A stretch of DNA of 64,000 nt from Vanrija pseudolonga (lineage: Eukaryota; Basidiomycota; Tremellomycetes; Trichosporonales; Trichosporonaceae): the NCBI RefSeq assembly GCF_020906515.1, contig NC_085851.1, forward strand, positions 3,472,001 to 3,536,000, given 5' to 3'. The notes beneath the pieces were generated by a model. That model was not told where the DNA came from. It did no database searches and was given only the letters and a program-made list of their open reading frames with translations. The position numbers and the translations under genes are program-made. Shown here in pieces: positions 21,586 to 32,767 of the stretch (the first letter of the stretch is position 1; the number at the start of each line of letters is the position of its first letter).

Positions 21586-23759
21586 ATGATACCAGCTATA
21601 CAGAGGTAGGCGGCATGCCTTCAGGCAAAGCGTGTCCAGCTCACACCACCCAGGTTGGCAGTCACTCTGGTGCCCGGCCTCGCCCTCTTCCTCGTCTGCC
21701 GACCCCTGCTGAGCCGACGCGATGCGCCCACCTTTCTCGGCGGCGCTGTGCTCGCGTGCATGGCTGCACTGAGCAGGCTCAGCAGCAGCCCAGGAGCGAC
21801 AGTGGGCGGTGGCTCTGTCGGCCCACCCACCAACACGACAAAGTTCGCAGGCCACCACCACCAGACACTGGCCGCCGCGTGCCTCGTGCTCGGCGCGAGC
21901 TTCTCTGCCGCCGCTACCCTGCTCCTCCTCCACCGTGCCGTGTCCCATTTCCGCCTCCTTCCGTTCGACACTGTCCCGACCCACACGGCAGCGCGGACAC
22001 CGCCGCTCAAGGAACATGCCGCGACGGTCACGACGCTCGAGAGACGCCCGCGGACGGCAGCAATTTGGGCAGCCGTCTTCGGCGCCGCCCTCTTCTACGT
22101 GTGTGACGCTGCGCCGTCGGGCAACTTGGGGGCCAGCCTCAAGGCGGCGGCGTGTACCCTCGTCTGGATTGCCCCGGCCATCACTGTCCTCGCGTTTACC
22201 GGCGCAACGCTCACCTGGGCGGACACGTGGGCGTTTGTGGCTGGAACGCTGTGGCAGGTGGCAGCTGACAGGTGGGTACGACTCCAGTGGAGCTTGTGCT
22301 GACGGGCCAGTCTGATTCATCCTCCCGAGGGAACGTGGTACGCGCTTTCGTGGAGCGCTGCGCTGCAAGCCATTGGGTGAGTGTGTGTTCACGGAACAAT
22401 CACTGACGGACAAGGCGTTTGGTGTACGCTGCAGCGCCTGCGTATGCTATTGTGCTGCTCTCAGCCCTGCTCGCCCACCTGCACACGCTTTCGATTCTTA
22501 GCCCGAGCCTGCCGCCATGCCCTCCCGACAACATCGGGGAGCACTGCAAGGTCTTGCTCGGCGTCGCGAACCGCCCGCCTGCAGTCGATGCGAGGCTACT
22601 GCAGAACCTCACCGAGGTGGAGCGGTCCCTCGACACGGATACCCGCAGGTGGATCCTCGCGTTCCCGCGTGAGATGCACATCCCGCTTGTGGCTATCGCA
22701 GGCTGGTGCAGAGCGGCGCGCCGCTTAGTCACCCACCCCAAGGCGTCAAGCATGGACGGCTCGGCAGCGACCATCGTGCCATCCCCAGCCCAACGACGTA
22801 CACTCTCGGCCATCAAGCTGCACCTCGTGCAGATGTACGAGGAGGACACCTCTCCCTTCGAGATGGTGTTCACGCTCGCGACGATTCCACACCTTCGCGC
22901 TGAAGACCACGCCGCGTTCCATCTCTTCGCCGGCATTGTTCCCCGCCTCGTCCCTGTCCATCCCTTCGTCGAGTTCGCAAAGGGCCTGCATGTCGAGGCG
23001 TGCTTTACCCCCGATGACGGGCGCTCGATCGTGAACAAGATGCAGGATCCAGGGTTCGACATTGAAGCGCACCTCCCAATCCTCACGCCCAAGCATCTCG
23101 AGGCGTACGCGAGCGCAGTGTACGGTGGCCTGGCCTCGGCCGTGTGCTACCTGTCGTGGTCGGTGCTCACCAACCCCGCCAACGCGGATCACTGTACGAA
23201 CCCCGTTGCCTCGTTCGCGTGGTCAGCCTCTGTTCACCCCGACGCGATCAAGGACTCGCCCCCGCTCGCACCCGCGTCGCCCGTCGTCGAGCTCCTCCGG
23301 GCGCACACGATTCAGAGCGCGAGGAGGACTGGCATCGCCATGGCTCATGCGCGCGCAGCCGCGGGTGTCTCCAAGGACAGGCGCCTGGGCCGCATGTTTG
23401 TGCCCCTCTCGAGCTTCCGTTGTACGCAAGAGCTGGTCGGCGCCCTGTTCCCGCTGCCAAGGAACACCATCCCGCCAAAGGTCGTGCTCAAGCTTCTCGA
23501 GGGGTTCGATGCGACGAGGGCCGAGACGGCGTCGAGCATCGCCCACCTCCCTGCGCCTGTGCATGCTGGTGTCTCATCTCTGCTCGCCGTGGTGGACGAG
23601 ACGGTGGCCGAGGTCCGACGCCGTGGCGGGTTCATTGATACGGACAATGTCGGTCCCGACAAGGCGGGATACATTGCTGCTGTGGGCAGGGTTTGGCTTG
23701 GTTCGCGTAAAAATCCCATCGAGTTCCTTATAGACACTGGTTACAATCCTCATATATAG
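21586..23759 (+). CDS. CrtYB-like protein (lycopene cyclase/phytoene synthase fold) lacking catalytic aspartates
   Basis: Four exons: 21586-21605, 21654-22271, 22311-22376 and 22415-23759; 682 residues, close to Xanthophyllomyces CrtYB (673). The N-terminal third has several membrane helices, like the two fused lycopene-cyclase repeats of CrtYB; a PPEGTWYALSWS segment sits where CrtYB has its PIEE motif. The remainder follows phytoene synthase in order: RRWILAFPREM, AGWCRAARRLV, FAKGLHVEACF, then PILTPKHLEAYASAVYGGLA (compare the family LDY-VAGSVAEL), LGRMFVPLSSF (family EGRFYLPLSFF) and a final helical segment near LPAPVHAGVSSLLA. In active enzymes two Asp-rich motifs bind Mg-diphosphate. 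Here the first (DDLID type) reads RRLVT at 337-341 and the second (RDIKGD type) reads AGVSKD at 551-556, keeping only the last Asp. All splice phases agree and there is no internal stop, so the gene looks maintained. Phytoene synthesis is therefore unlikely. Function unknown. Confidence 0.75.
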
Positions 23760-24321
23760 ACTCTGTTGTCATGCATGTTTGTGGAAAGGAGTGTCCGCAG
23801 CTGGGTCTTCTGCCTTGGTCGTCATCTTCATCGATCTGCCACCAGAGAGCGAGAAGACCATCGATAGATCTGATTACATAATCATACTCCCCACCTCCAC
23901 TTTATGCCGTCACTCGGCCTGCTTATTGTTGGCCGAATCGAGCCAGCAGTTGATTGTGTCTTTGTTCTCATCTTGCCACCACACTCTCAATCTCACGACT
24001 CACGACTCGACACACGAAACGACACGCCCTATTGTACTCATCTACAGAGTGCCTCTAACTCACCTAATAGCACGCACAGCACAGCTCGTCGTGACCCGCG
24101 GCCCCGTGCGAGTACGGCCTGAGTGAGCTCGTCGGCTGGCTCGGGAAGACTCGATCCACCTTCCTCATCGCGACACCCTCCTTTATCTTCCTCGCCCCGT
24201 GAGCAAGCCATAGGCCCCCGCGCAGACCATCTCGGTCATCCGATTTACTCCGCCACCCCATCCTCGTGGTCTCGTCGTGTCGTGCGTCGTGCGTAGCGCA
24301 GCGCCCACGCCCGCCTGCCGC
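23760..24321. other. Intergenic and 5' leader
   Basis: Short 3' flank of the CrtYB-like gene, then CA/CT-rich sequence from about 23970 to the next ATG that looks like transcribed leader. No RNA gene or repeat recognised. Confidence 0.45.
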
Positions 24322-27300
24322 ATGTCCGCACACGCCACCACCACAGCGATGGAAGGCGTCGACAACCCCGCGGCCCGTGCGCCGCTTCCAGGCGCTTCCA
24401 ACCCCGCGCCCGCGCCTCAAGATCTCGACGACGTGCCAAGAGCCGCCGCCGCGCACACCGCACCCACTTGGGCAACGTCGACGCCTGCGCCAGACGCAGC
24501 CCACTCGACCGCCCCTGCTCCGCTTGTAACCTCGCCCATACCACAACAAGGCACTACGGCGGTTGTACCGCCCACCACGACTTCACCACCACCCACTACC
24601 ATTGCTTCACCAACAACGGTGCAGAGCTCGGCTGTCCCACGCCCCTCGTCCCCCCTCGCTGGCGACCCAGTGACGAGCCAGAGCGACCCAACACCAGACG
24701 CAAGCACGGCCCCTCCACCGGCGAGCGAGCCAGCTGCAGAAGCCTCGGCGAACGTACCCACCCCCAAAGGACCGACACCAGGCGCACCCGCGACTGCAGA
24801 GCCAGCACCAGACCCGCCCACGACTGAAGCGCCCAAGCTCGGGGTTACCTCTCCCATGCCAGACACGACAACCGCTGCCGCTGCACCTGTGCGCACGTCA
24901 ACGCCACCTGGTGCAAGCTCCGCGAGGCAGAAATTCACCCTCGATCTGTTCATGCAGATGGCCAAGAGTGCCGGATCAAGAACGTCCGACACGTCACCCA
25001 ACAAACCCGACAGACAATCGAACGGGGACGAGGGCACCGGTTCCCCACTTGCGCGTGTGGGAAGTCCATCGAGACCAGCTGGGCCGACGGCCAACCTTGC
25101 TGCAACACCTCCTGTAGCCACAGAACCACCGGTGCAGGGTGGTCAGCTACCAATTCCCTCGACCCAAACACAGGCAGTTGCGCCTCCGTCTATCCCTACC
25201 CCAGCGAAGACGGACTTTATCGACCTTACAGCCGTTGAGTCGCCCCCAGCCGACACTACAATGCCGCCACCAGCCCCGTCGTCTGCCCTGCCCGTGCCCC
25301 CACAGTCCGCACCCAATGTATCGCCGACCGTCGCCACACAGGGGGCGCCAGTCCCCAACCGTCGACTTGTGCCTGCCGTTCCACAGACCGTCGCAAATAC
25401 CTCTGGCATGCCAGCTGCGGCCCAAGGTCAACAGGGCTTCCAGAACTACGCTGCTCAGCAGGTCAGAATGCCAGTTCCGACACAGGTCCAGGCTGGGTCT
25501 GCATTCCAGTTCGCGGCTCAGGTGCCCACTAGAGTGCAGCCAGCTGCTACGGCCATTCAGACCCAAGGGAACGCCTTCCAGTTCAACGCTCAGTCATCCA
25601 ACCAACAGCCCGTCAGGCCGCAGCTGAATACTGCCGCATCTGCCGCTGCACAACCACACAGAGCGATGCCGTCCCCTACTCTCCGGAGCCCTACCGTCAC
25701 GGCCCCATCTGTCCAGCAACCATTGGATCCAGCACATCAACACGCCGTCATGGTTGGGCAGAATTTGAAGAAGGGGTTTTTTGCTGTGCTCAGGCCAGCA
25801 CTGGAGAAGGCATAGTGAGTCTTCAGGCTGGCGTCGGACGACAAGCTAACCCTCTCAGTCTAGTCAGTGTCAAGGAGATTGAGCAGTCCATCGACAACAT
25901 GACTGTCCAACTTGCCACCGCCAACACATCCTCGCAAGAGTGGACTCGCAAATTCTCGCAACTGTCACAGCAATATAAAGCTCTAGAGAACGAAAATAAG
26001 CAACTGCAACAAAGGTTTCAGTTGTTGCACAGCGACAACCAAAAGCTGTTGCAGGCTAGACAGGTTTTAAACCAGCAGTTGGAGGTTTTAAACCGGCAGT
26101 TGGAGGCGCTCCAAAGGGACCAACAGCATCGAATGGCAGAGTCCGACAAGTCCAACCGCGAAATCGTGCGCCTGAACAAGGCTATCGAGGCAAGCGCGAG
26201 TGACTACAAGGGGGTCAAAATCTCGCTCGACCTGAGGACGCAAGAGCTTGCCGACGTTCGTGCACAAGGCAAGCAAGTCTTCGAAGCGGCCCGACTCGAC
26301 GCCGAGAAGGTTGTCGAAGCTGAGCACAACAAGCTCAAGGAACAGTTACGCAAGAACACGTTGAAGATGACCGAGTTAGACAACGAGAAACAAGAGGCGA
26401 TCGCCAACATTCAGGCAGATATGTCTGAGGCGAAAAAGCGAGAAACGCAAGCCAAGGCTGAGGCCTCGTACCACCGAACCGAATCCACCAAACTCAAGGC
26501 GGAGAAACAAAGACTCAACGCTACCACGACAGAGCAGGCTGAGCGCATCAAGGTGCTGGAAGCCGAGCTGTTGGCAAAGGCCACTGCACCGCCGCCCTCG
26601 ACGCCGAGCAAGAGCAGCGGGGAGTCGTCTGCAGAGACGCCTTCATCAAGCAAGGCCCACCTGAAGCGCGAGCTGGAGAGCGAGAAGATGAAGAATGTCC
26701 ATGCCAGGCAAGCCCTGAGCACCATGGACACATTTATTCGCGCTCTCGGTGAAGAGCTGGGCCTCGAGCTGGGCGCCGAAAACCCCGATGACACGTTCGA
26801 CCAGCGCGGTGAAGAGCAGCGCAAGTCTGTTCGTGCAATCGTCAAGCACCTCAAGGACAATACCGCGACCGCAGCTGTGGAACGCGCGTTGGCAGACCAG
26901 GCAATCAAGCACAGACAAGAGTTGGCGGAGCTCAAGACGGCGCACGGCAAGGCATTGGCGGATGTAGAGGAGGAAGCTTCGCGAGCGCAGGCCGCCGCTG
27001 CTGCTGCTGCTGCTGCTGCGAGACCCCGAACGTCTACGCCACTTGGCGGTACGCGCGTTGCGGTGCTGTCTGGCGGCCAGAGCTCTTCGACTGCCGAGCA
27101 AGAACCGCGCGGATCGAAGCGCCCTGCTTCCCCCACGGAAACCGCTAGCGGTAGCAGACAGCGTCCGCGGCTGCAGTCCGTCGCGAGCAACACGCCCACT
27201 CCGTCGAGAGCGAGGCCTTTACTCGAGGACCAGCGCCAGTGGATCAGGAGCCACCTTCACCACTTTATCAAGCGTGGCACGGACGACGCGTTCCTTTGCA

Positions 27301-27508
27301 AGGCCTGCAAGTGAGTTGTGAGGGTACGCGCGCGGTTGCTGACATTTCCAGGCTGGATGACCGGAGAGCGAACCGCGACGCGCCGTTAGAAGACTACTTG
27401 ATCGGCTACAACCTGTTGAGCCCTCAGGCTGTTGAGCATGTTGTGGACAGTCACCTCGAGACGTCGCACAAGCTGCGCGAGAAGCGCATCCGAGAGGGCA
27501 AAGAGTGA
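24322..27508 (+). CDS. Coiled-coil protein with a C-terminal Cys/His motif, unknown
   Basis: Three exons: 24322-25814, 25859-27310 and 27352-27508; 1033 residues. Residues 1-490 are Pro/Thr/Ala-rich and disordered, with one predicted helical island (RQKFTLDLFMQMAKSAG) and paired AFQF-AQ repeats near 400-430. From about 498 to 745 there is a long coiled coil (QQYKALENENKQLQQRFQLL onward). A helical section follows near 780 (MDTFIRALGEELGLELG), then an Ala run and basic linker. The C-terminal 75 residues are again ordered: WIRSHLHHFIKR, FLCKACK (C-x2-C near 977-980) and HVVDSHLETSHKL (H-x5-H near 1018-1024). This could be a single zinc site of the C2H2 or BED kind with a long spacer, but that is a guess. 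Exon joins keep phase and continue the coiled coil. Family not recognised; nuclear location is plausible from the basic patches (GSKRP). Confidence 0.78.
26064..26105 (+). repeat. 21-bp tandem duplication inside a coiled coil
   Basis: Two adjacent 21-base units (26064-26084 and 26085-26105) differ by one base. Each encodes one heptad, VLNQQLE then VLNRQLE, so the duplication keeps both the reading frame and the coiled-coil register. Confidence 0.85.
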
Positions 27509-27804
27509 GATGATTAGAGTGTAGTGTCATGTAGTCATTGTAGTATATTGTTTGGGCAGCAGCATGGTGCTTGCCTAGTGTGTATGTCTACGTATGTTTA
27601 TGCGGGCAGAGGCGTTGTTGGCGTCGGCGTCGGCGTCGGCGGCGGTGGTTGCGGCGAAGGTGTCAGGAAGAGCGATGCGGCGAAGACGATGCCAGGAGTG
27701 AGATGTTGCAGTTGGAAGTTGAGTGCCAGGTCGAGAGCAAGGGTCTATCCATCGACTGTGCCTTGGTGTCGGTCGGTCTCTCTGCTGCGCCTGCCTGCTG
27801 CCTA

Positions 27805-27836
<32 letters not shown>

Positions 27837-28459
27837 GCGTCTGACCCCTTGCGGTGTTGCGGCATGACCCCAAGGTGGCCAACTTTTTACCCTGGCTGGC
27901 TGCTGGCTGGGTGCAGGCAGCGGCAGTCATCTGATACCGCCCAGCCAGACCAGCCAGAACTCGAACCCAGCCAGGGGAAGCTGGCACCTGGCCACCTGGC
28001 CGCCGCGCGCAGCGGCGCACCAGCAACGCGCGCCAAAGGCGTCTGGCGCCGCCGCCGCTGCTGCTGCTGCTGCTGCACTGCACCTCGTCTCGCCTCCACG
28101 ACACGGTCAGACAGGCTGCTTCGGCCTCCTCAACCACACACAAACTTGTCTCTACAACTCACGCTCCCACAACCCCCATACACACACACCGCGGCGCCCA
28201 TCGCACCCCGCCCCGCCCCGTCAGCACGCACGCAACAGCGAGCGCACAGCCCCCCGCGCGCCCGACGACGCCCAAGCCTCCCTCCGACCACTCTGCAGCT
28301 GAGGGAGGCGCTCGCGACTATCACCACCACCACCACCACCCCCCCACCCCCACCCCCTCGCTGCCTGCACAAACCGCATCTCTCCTCTCTCCATCACCAT
28401 CGACTTGTAAGCCGTCGCGTGCATCGCCCATTCCACCCCGCTCACACCACACCCCAGCC
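27509..28459. other. Intergenic with simple repeats; leader of the KNR4-like gene
   Basis: Contains a CCTG tetranucleotide run and, from about 28080, CA/CT-rich sequence leading into the ATG at 28460, including CACCAC repeats at 28321-28340. No gene recognised. Confidence 0.5.
27805..27836. repeat. (CCTG)n microsatellite
   Basis: Eight uninterrupted CCTG units directly visible. Confidence 0.95.
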
Positions 28460-30932
28460 ATGCCCTTCCTCCAGTCGATCACGAACCTGTTCGGCGGGAG
28501 CGGCGGCGGGAGCGCGTCGAGCTCGCGCGGCGGACACAACGCGCGCCGCTCCATCGCCATGACGCAGGACGCCTTTGCCATGCCCTCGAGCGCGCGGTAC
28601 GGGAATGCAAATCTCGAGGTGAGTGGGCGTGAGCGCGCTGGCGCCGAGACCGGCCGCGCCGGGCACGCAATCAGCGCAAGCTCGCGCGCGCGCGCGCGTG
28701 TGCGCAAAGCTCACCACGTACGCAGCCGCACGACCTGTCGCCTGGCCCGAGCCGCCGCAACTCGGCCTACACGTCGTCATACCCGCCTTCTGCTGGCGAG
28801 GGCTTCGCACCCACATCCACGTCCTACCCGCCCTTATCGCACACGTTCCACCGACTGCGGAACGCGCTCGGCGACTCGTTCCCCGAGCTCGTCGACTCGC
28901 TCAACCTGCCGTCCGAAGCGGCGATTATATCAGAGTTTGAGCACGAGCTCGGATGCCCCCTCCCGCCGGCGGTGCGCGAGTCGTTCCTCGTCGCCGACGG
29001 CCAGGACCTCGAGGGCGGCGGCGGCGGCATCTTTTACGGCCTTTACTTGCTCCCTCTGGACGAGGTGGTGCGCGAGTGGCAGTTCTGGCGCCAGGTCGAG
29101 GTCGACCCCCGGACCGGCGCAAACCCCGTCGTGCTGGCCACCATGGCGTCCATCCCCCCGCAGTGGGTCAAGAGCGTGTACGCGTGCCGCGGCTGGCTAC
29201 CCCTTGTTTCGGACCGCACGGGCAACTATGTCGGTGTCGATCTCGACCCGGGACCCGCCGGCCACTGGGGCCAGGTCATCATCTTTGGCCGCGACTTTGA
29301 CCGCAAGTGTGTTGTCTGGAGAGGCGAGGGCGAGGGCGGCTGGGGCAAGTGGCTTGCCGCGTTTGTCGACGAGGTCGAGGCAGGCGAAAACTGGGAGACG
29401 GACAAGTCGCTCAACTCGGACGATGAGGAGGAGCTCGGATACGGCAGCTACAACGGCGCGCAGACCTACGGCGACCTCGGCCGCACACTCCAGCTCGCGG
29501 GCGAGTACAGAGGCTGGAGCGTCCTCGAGGCCTGGTGGGACAAGAGCACGCGCCAATGGGAGGCCCTCGGCCTCGGCATGGACGTGAATGAGATTGAGCG
29601 GGGCTTGGACGAGGCCCGCCGCCTGACTGGCGGTACCGCCGCCGCGCCGGGTTCTTCGGCAAAGGGCAAGGACAAGGAGGAGTCTGACGCAGCGATTGAG
29701 ATTCGCTCGCGTGCCCAGGCGGGGACCATTGACATCCCAGGTGAGTAGTGCTAGCTAGCATAGTAACGCCGAGCAGAGCCGAGCTGACCACAGAACCACC
29801 AGATGTGACATCGCCAAAGGGACCACCGAGCCCAGGGGATCACGAGTCGCTACTGCCGCCTTCGTCGCCCGAGGCGCCCGTGCCCGCTATTTTCGTACCC
29901 AACCAGCTGGGCGGGCCCTCGCCCACTGCCGCACGCCAGATCACACCGCTGGCAACCACCTCCGACCACCCGCTCAAGCCAGACAACGACCTGCTGTCAC
30001 CGCCGGCAAGATCGCTCCCGGGGCAGAAGAGACAGTCGAGGCGTGTCCCGCCCCCAGCGCCGGTCGCACTAGACCTGCCAACGCGCGCTGATGTGCAGGC
30101 CGCTCAGGCTGTCGCGCGCGCCGAGGCGACCGGCCTCCGCGGAGGCTGGATCATGAACCTCGACACGAGCACCGGGGCCGCCCAGCGCCGGACGCACAAC
30201 GTGTCCCCCTCGCTCGACGCCGAGATGGTCGACATTGACCTGGAAGGCGGCCGCCAAGAGTCCTTTGGCACGCCACGCATGCGTGCCGTCGACCACGAGC
30301 GTCAGGCAGAAGACGACCGCCTTTCCCAATTGGGCATTGAGCACCGCCGCACCGGCGGCACGTTATCGCCCCAGCTGCTCGCCATGTCGCGCACGCCGTC
30401 GCCCCTCTCCCGCAACCAGAGCTTTGACCGGACGCAGGGGGCTTCGGGTGTGCACTCTGCGAGCTCGAGTTCGACTGCGGGTGGCCCGCCATCGCGCGAC
30501 AGCCTGAGCACGCCTCCGCCCGGTTCGGTGGCCGCGGCCGCGTCGAGCCTGATCCGCGAGCCGCCCCGTGTGGTCGACTCGCCACGGTCGCGGTCGCCGG
30601 CAGGCGGCGACGTCGAGCGAGAGATTATCCGCGGTAACGCTGCCAGGCGGCGCTCGTCTGCCACGCCTCAGCGCGAGGACTCGTCGGGCGGACGCACGCG
30701 CGACAACTCGTTACTCTCTGCCGACTCGCACGACGGGCTGCTCATTGCCCCCACTGCAACCAGCGAGCCTCTGAGCGGCGCCACGACGCTCACGAGAAGT
30801 CCCCCGACGATCACGACGACGCTTCCGGCCGACAGTGAGCCCAACGGCGCCAAGGCGACCACGCCCAGCACGCCCAAGGCGCGCGCGGCCGTCGACAAGC
30901 TCGTCGACGGGCTCGAGGAGGTTGCGCTGTAG
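28460..30932 (+). CDS. KNR4: KNR4/SMI1-family cell-wall regulator
   Basis: Three exons: 28460-28618, 28726-29740 and 29794-30932; 770 residues (yeast Knr4 is 505). In yeast Knr4/Smi1 links the cell-integrity MAP kinase and calcineurin pathways to wall synthesis and polarity. The N-terminus MPFLQSITNLFGG is typical of fungal members. The globular SMI1/KNR4 domain lies at about 118-270: FEHELGCPLPPAVRESFLVA, DGQDLEGG, IFYGLYLLPLDEV, WLPLVSDRTGNYVGVDLDPG and GQVIIFGRDFD. It is followed by a YRGWSVLEAWWDKS segment. The C-terminal half is disordered and Ser/Pro-rich with a short helical end (ARAAVDKLVDGLEEVAL). Disordered arms around the domain are typical of Knr4. It lies 3.2 kb upstream of KIN1, another polarity gene, on the same strand; no functional link can be claimed from that. 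Confidence 0.92.
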
Positions 30933-32057
30933 GCAAGGCGCCAGGGGAGAGGAGCCAGCATAGTTGGCACGGGATGCTATTCTCATATTACTCGCATGAA
31001 CATTGCACTGCAGGGAGGGGTGTGGGGTTGCATCGCTGACGCTGGCGTCGTTGCGACTGACAAGGCCACTGGCGACACGGCGACACTGGTGCCACCAGGC
31101 GCGGCGCAACCGCAACATTGCTTACCCTCCACTGTCAGATTCCAACAGCGCATGGAATCAGACCGCGGCGGCCGCATAGTCGGGCGGCGTGGCTCGAGGC
31201 ATCGGGCCTGCCGTGTGGGCATGGTGGTGTAATGTGGGCCGTCGTCAAGCGCAGCCTCTGCCTCACAACGAGAGACCCAACACCGACAAAGAACAGACTT
31301 TAACCTCGCGTCTCGCTGGGTGCCGACGGGCGTGCCGACCGGCCGGCACCGGCGGGTGGGCAAGGCTGCATGCGGGGTACTCACATGGCCCCGCGGTCGT
31401 CGCTCGCTCGCTGCTTGCTGCTCGCTGCGGGCTTGCGAGTCGAGGACGCCGCAGGGCGCCGAAGCCGGGCTGCATGCACGCACGGACGGGACGCAGCGGG
31501 CCTCGCGCGCGTGCTCGTACTCTGTCGTCGGGGGGATGAGCAGCTCATATGTAGTACCTCGCCTACGTGCATGGCAACCCGTATAAAGGTACTTACCATT
31601 GATTAGAGATCGTGTGCTGCTACTGCTCGTGGTGATGCCTCCGGATTTTACGGCCTCGCTCGTCTGCTCGTGGTCGTGGTCGTCGCGCGAGCTTGCTTCG
31701 TGTACCTGCACGCGCTGACAGCCGCCCTCGCTCGACTATGCGTTGCGCAGGTAGGTGGGTGCGCTCCCCTGCCCATCGCGCCTGGCGCTGCGTCGTGCTG
31801 CTTGCTTGCTTGCTTGCTTGCTCGGCGGCCCTCGCCGCGGTCCGTCTATTGGCGTGGCGTCGCGTGGCGACTGGGACTGGCGTGGCGAATGGCTCCACGG
31901 CGCTTGCTTGCTTGCTCATGTGCTCTGTGGTTGTCGAGCTGGGCTGGTCGGCTGGTCTTGACTTGCTTGGCACACGGTGCGTGCGGCGCTGCCACATCCA
32001 GCCATGCCTCGGTGTTGCACGCACGCAGCTAGCGGCTCACGCCCACTCTGTGTTGTG

Positions 32058-32125
<68 letters not shown>

Positions 32126-32127
32126 TG
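32058..32127. repeat. (TGCG)n microsatellite
   Basis: About 17.5 perfect units. It explains the repetitive Cys-Val-Arg-Ala frames seen on both strands. Confidence 0.97.
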
Positions 32128-32744
32128 ACTTGGTACGACGTCGGAGGCGCATGCTGTGCGCTGCGTGCGCTGCGTGCCATTCACGACCCGGCCGACGCCA
32201 CACCGCCACCATTTCGTTGGCGTGCGCGGCAGAGTAGGTGGTGTGCGTGCGCGGGTGTGGATGTGGCTGGCGGCGGCGGCGGCATGCACAACCAATCTGG
32301 GCTGGGCTGTTTTGCGACACGCTCCACGCTGCCGCATGCATGCACCACCACGACCACCTCGTCATTCACTCCGACGACGCCGCCACTGCCGCTGCCCTCC
32401 CCTCTCGGCCTGCGTGTCCTCCCTCCGCGCTGGTGCACGCGTTCGCGGCGGCTCGCTCGCGAACCCTCGCTCACTCCCTGTCGGCTGTCCCTCATCCCTC
32501 CCTCACTCGTGCCGCATACTCGCTTGTTCCTGCCTCCTTTCCTTGCTTCCTCGCTGCTGAGCAATACCCATCCATCTCGTATCCAGGAAAAAACTCCCGC
32601 CGCTGCTCCATCGCATCGCATGCAAAGTGTATGCCCCATGTTACATGTATGCCGCCCCACCACGACCCACTCGACCGCCATGTAGGTGCAACACCCACCC
32701 CGACCCCGCTCCGCTGCCGGACGCACCTGAGTTGTACTACTTAC

Positions 32745-32767
32745 AGGGCCGGCTGATCGCCGGCCCT
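32745..32767. other. Perfect inverted repeat (hairpin)
   Basis: Arms AGGGCCGGC and GCCGGCCCT are separated by the five bases TGATC. No gene boundary is known here. Confidence 0.6.

Noticed and set aside
27950-27985. GGTTCGAGTT B-box-like word on the minus strand
   Set aside because: No T stem, acceptor stem or A box around it, so not a tRNA.
31693-32685. 330-codon plus-strand frame with Cys-Val-Arg-Ala repeats
   Set aside because: The repeats are the TGCG microsatellite translated; the rest has no coding character.
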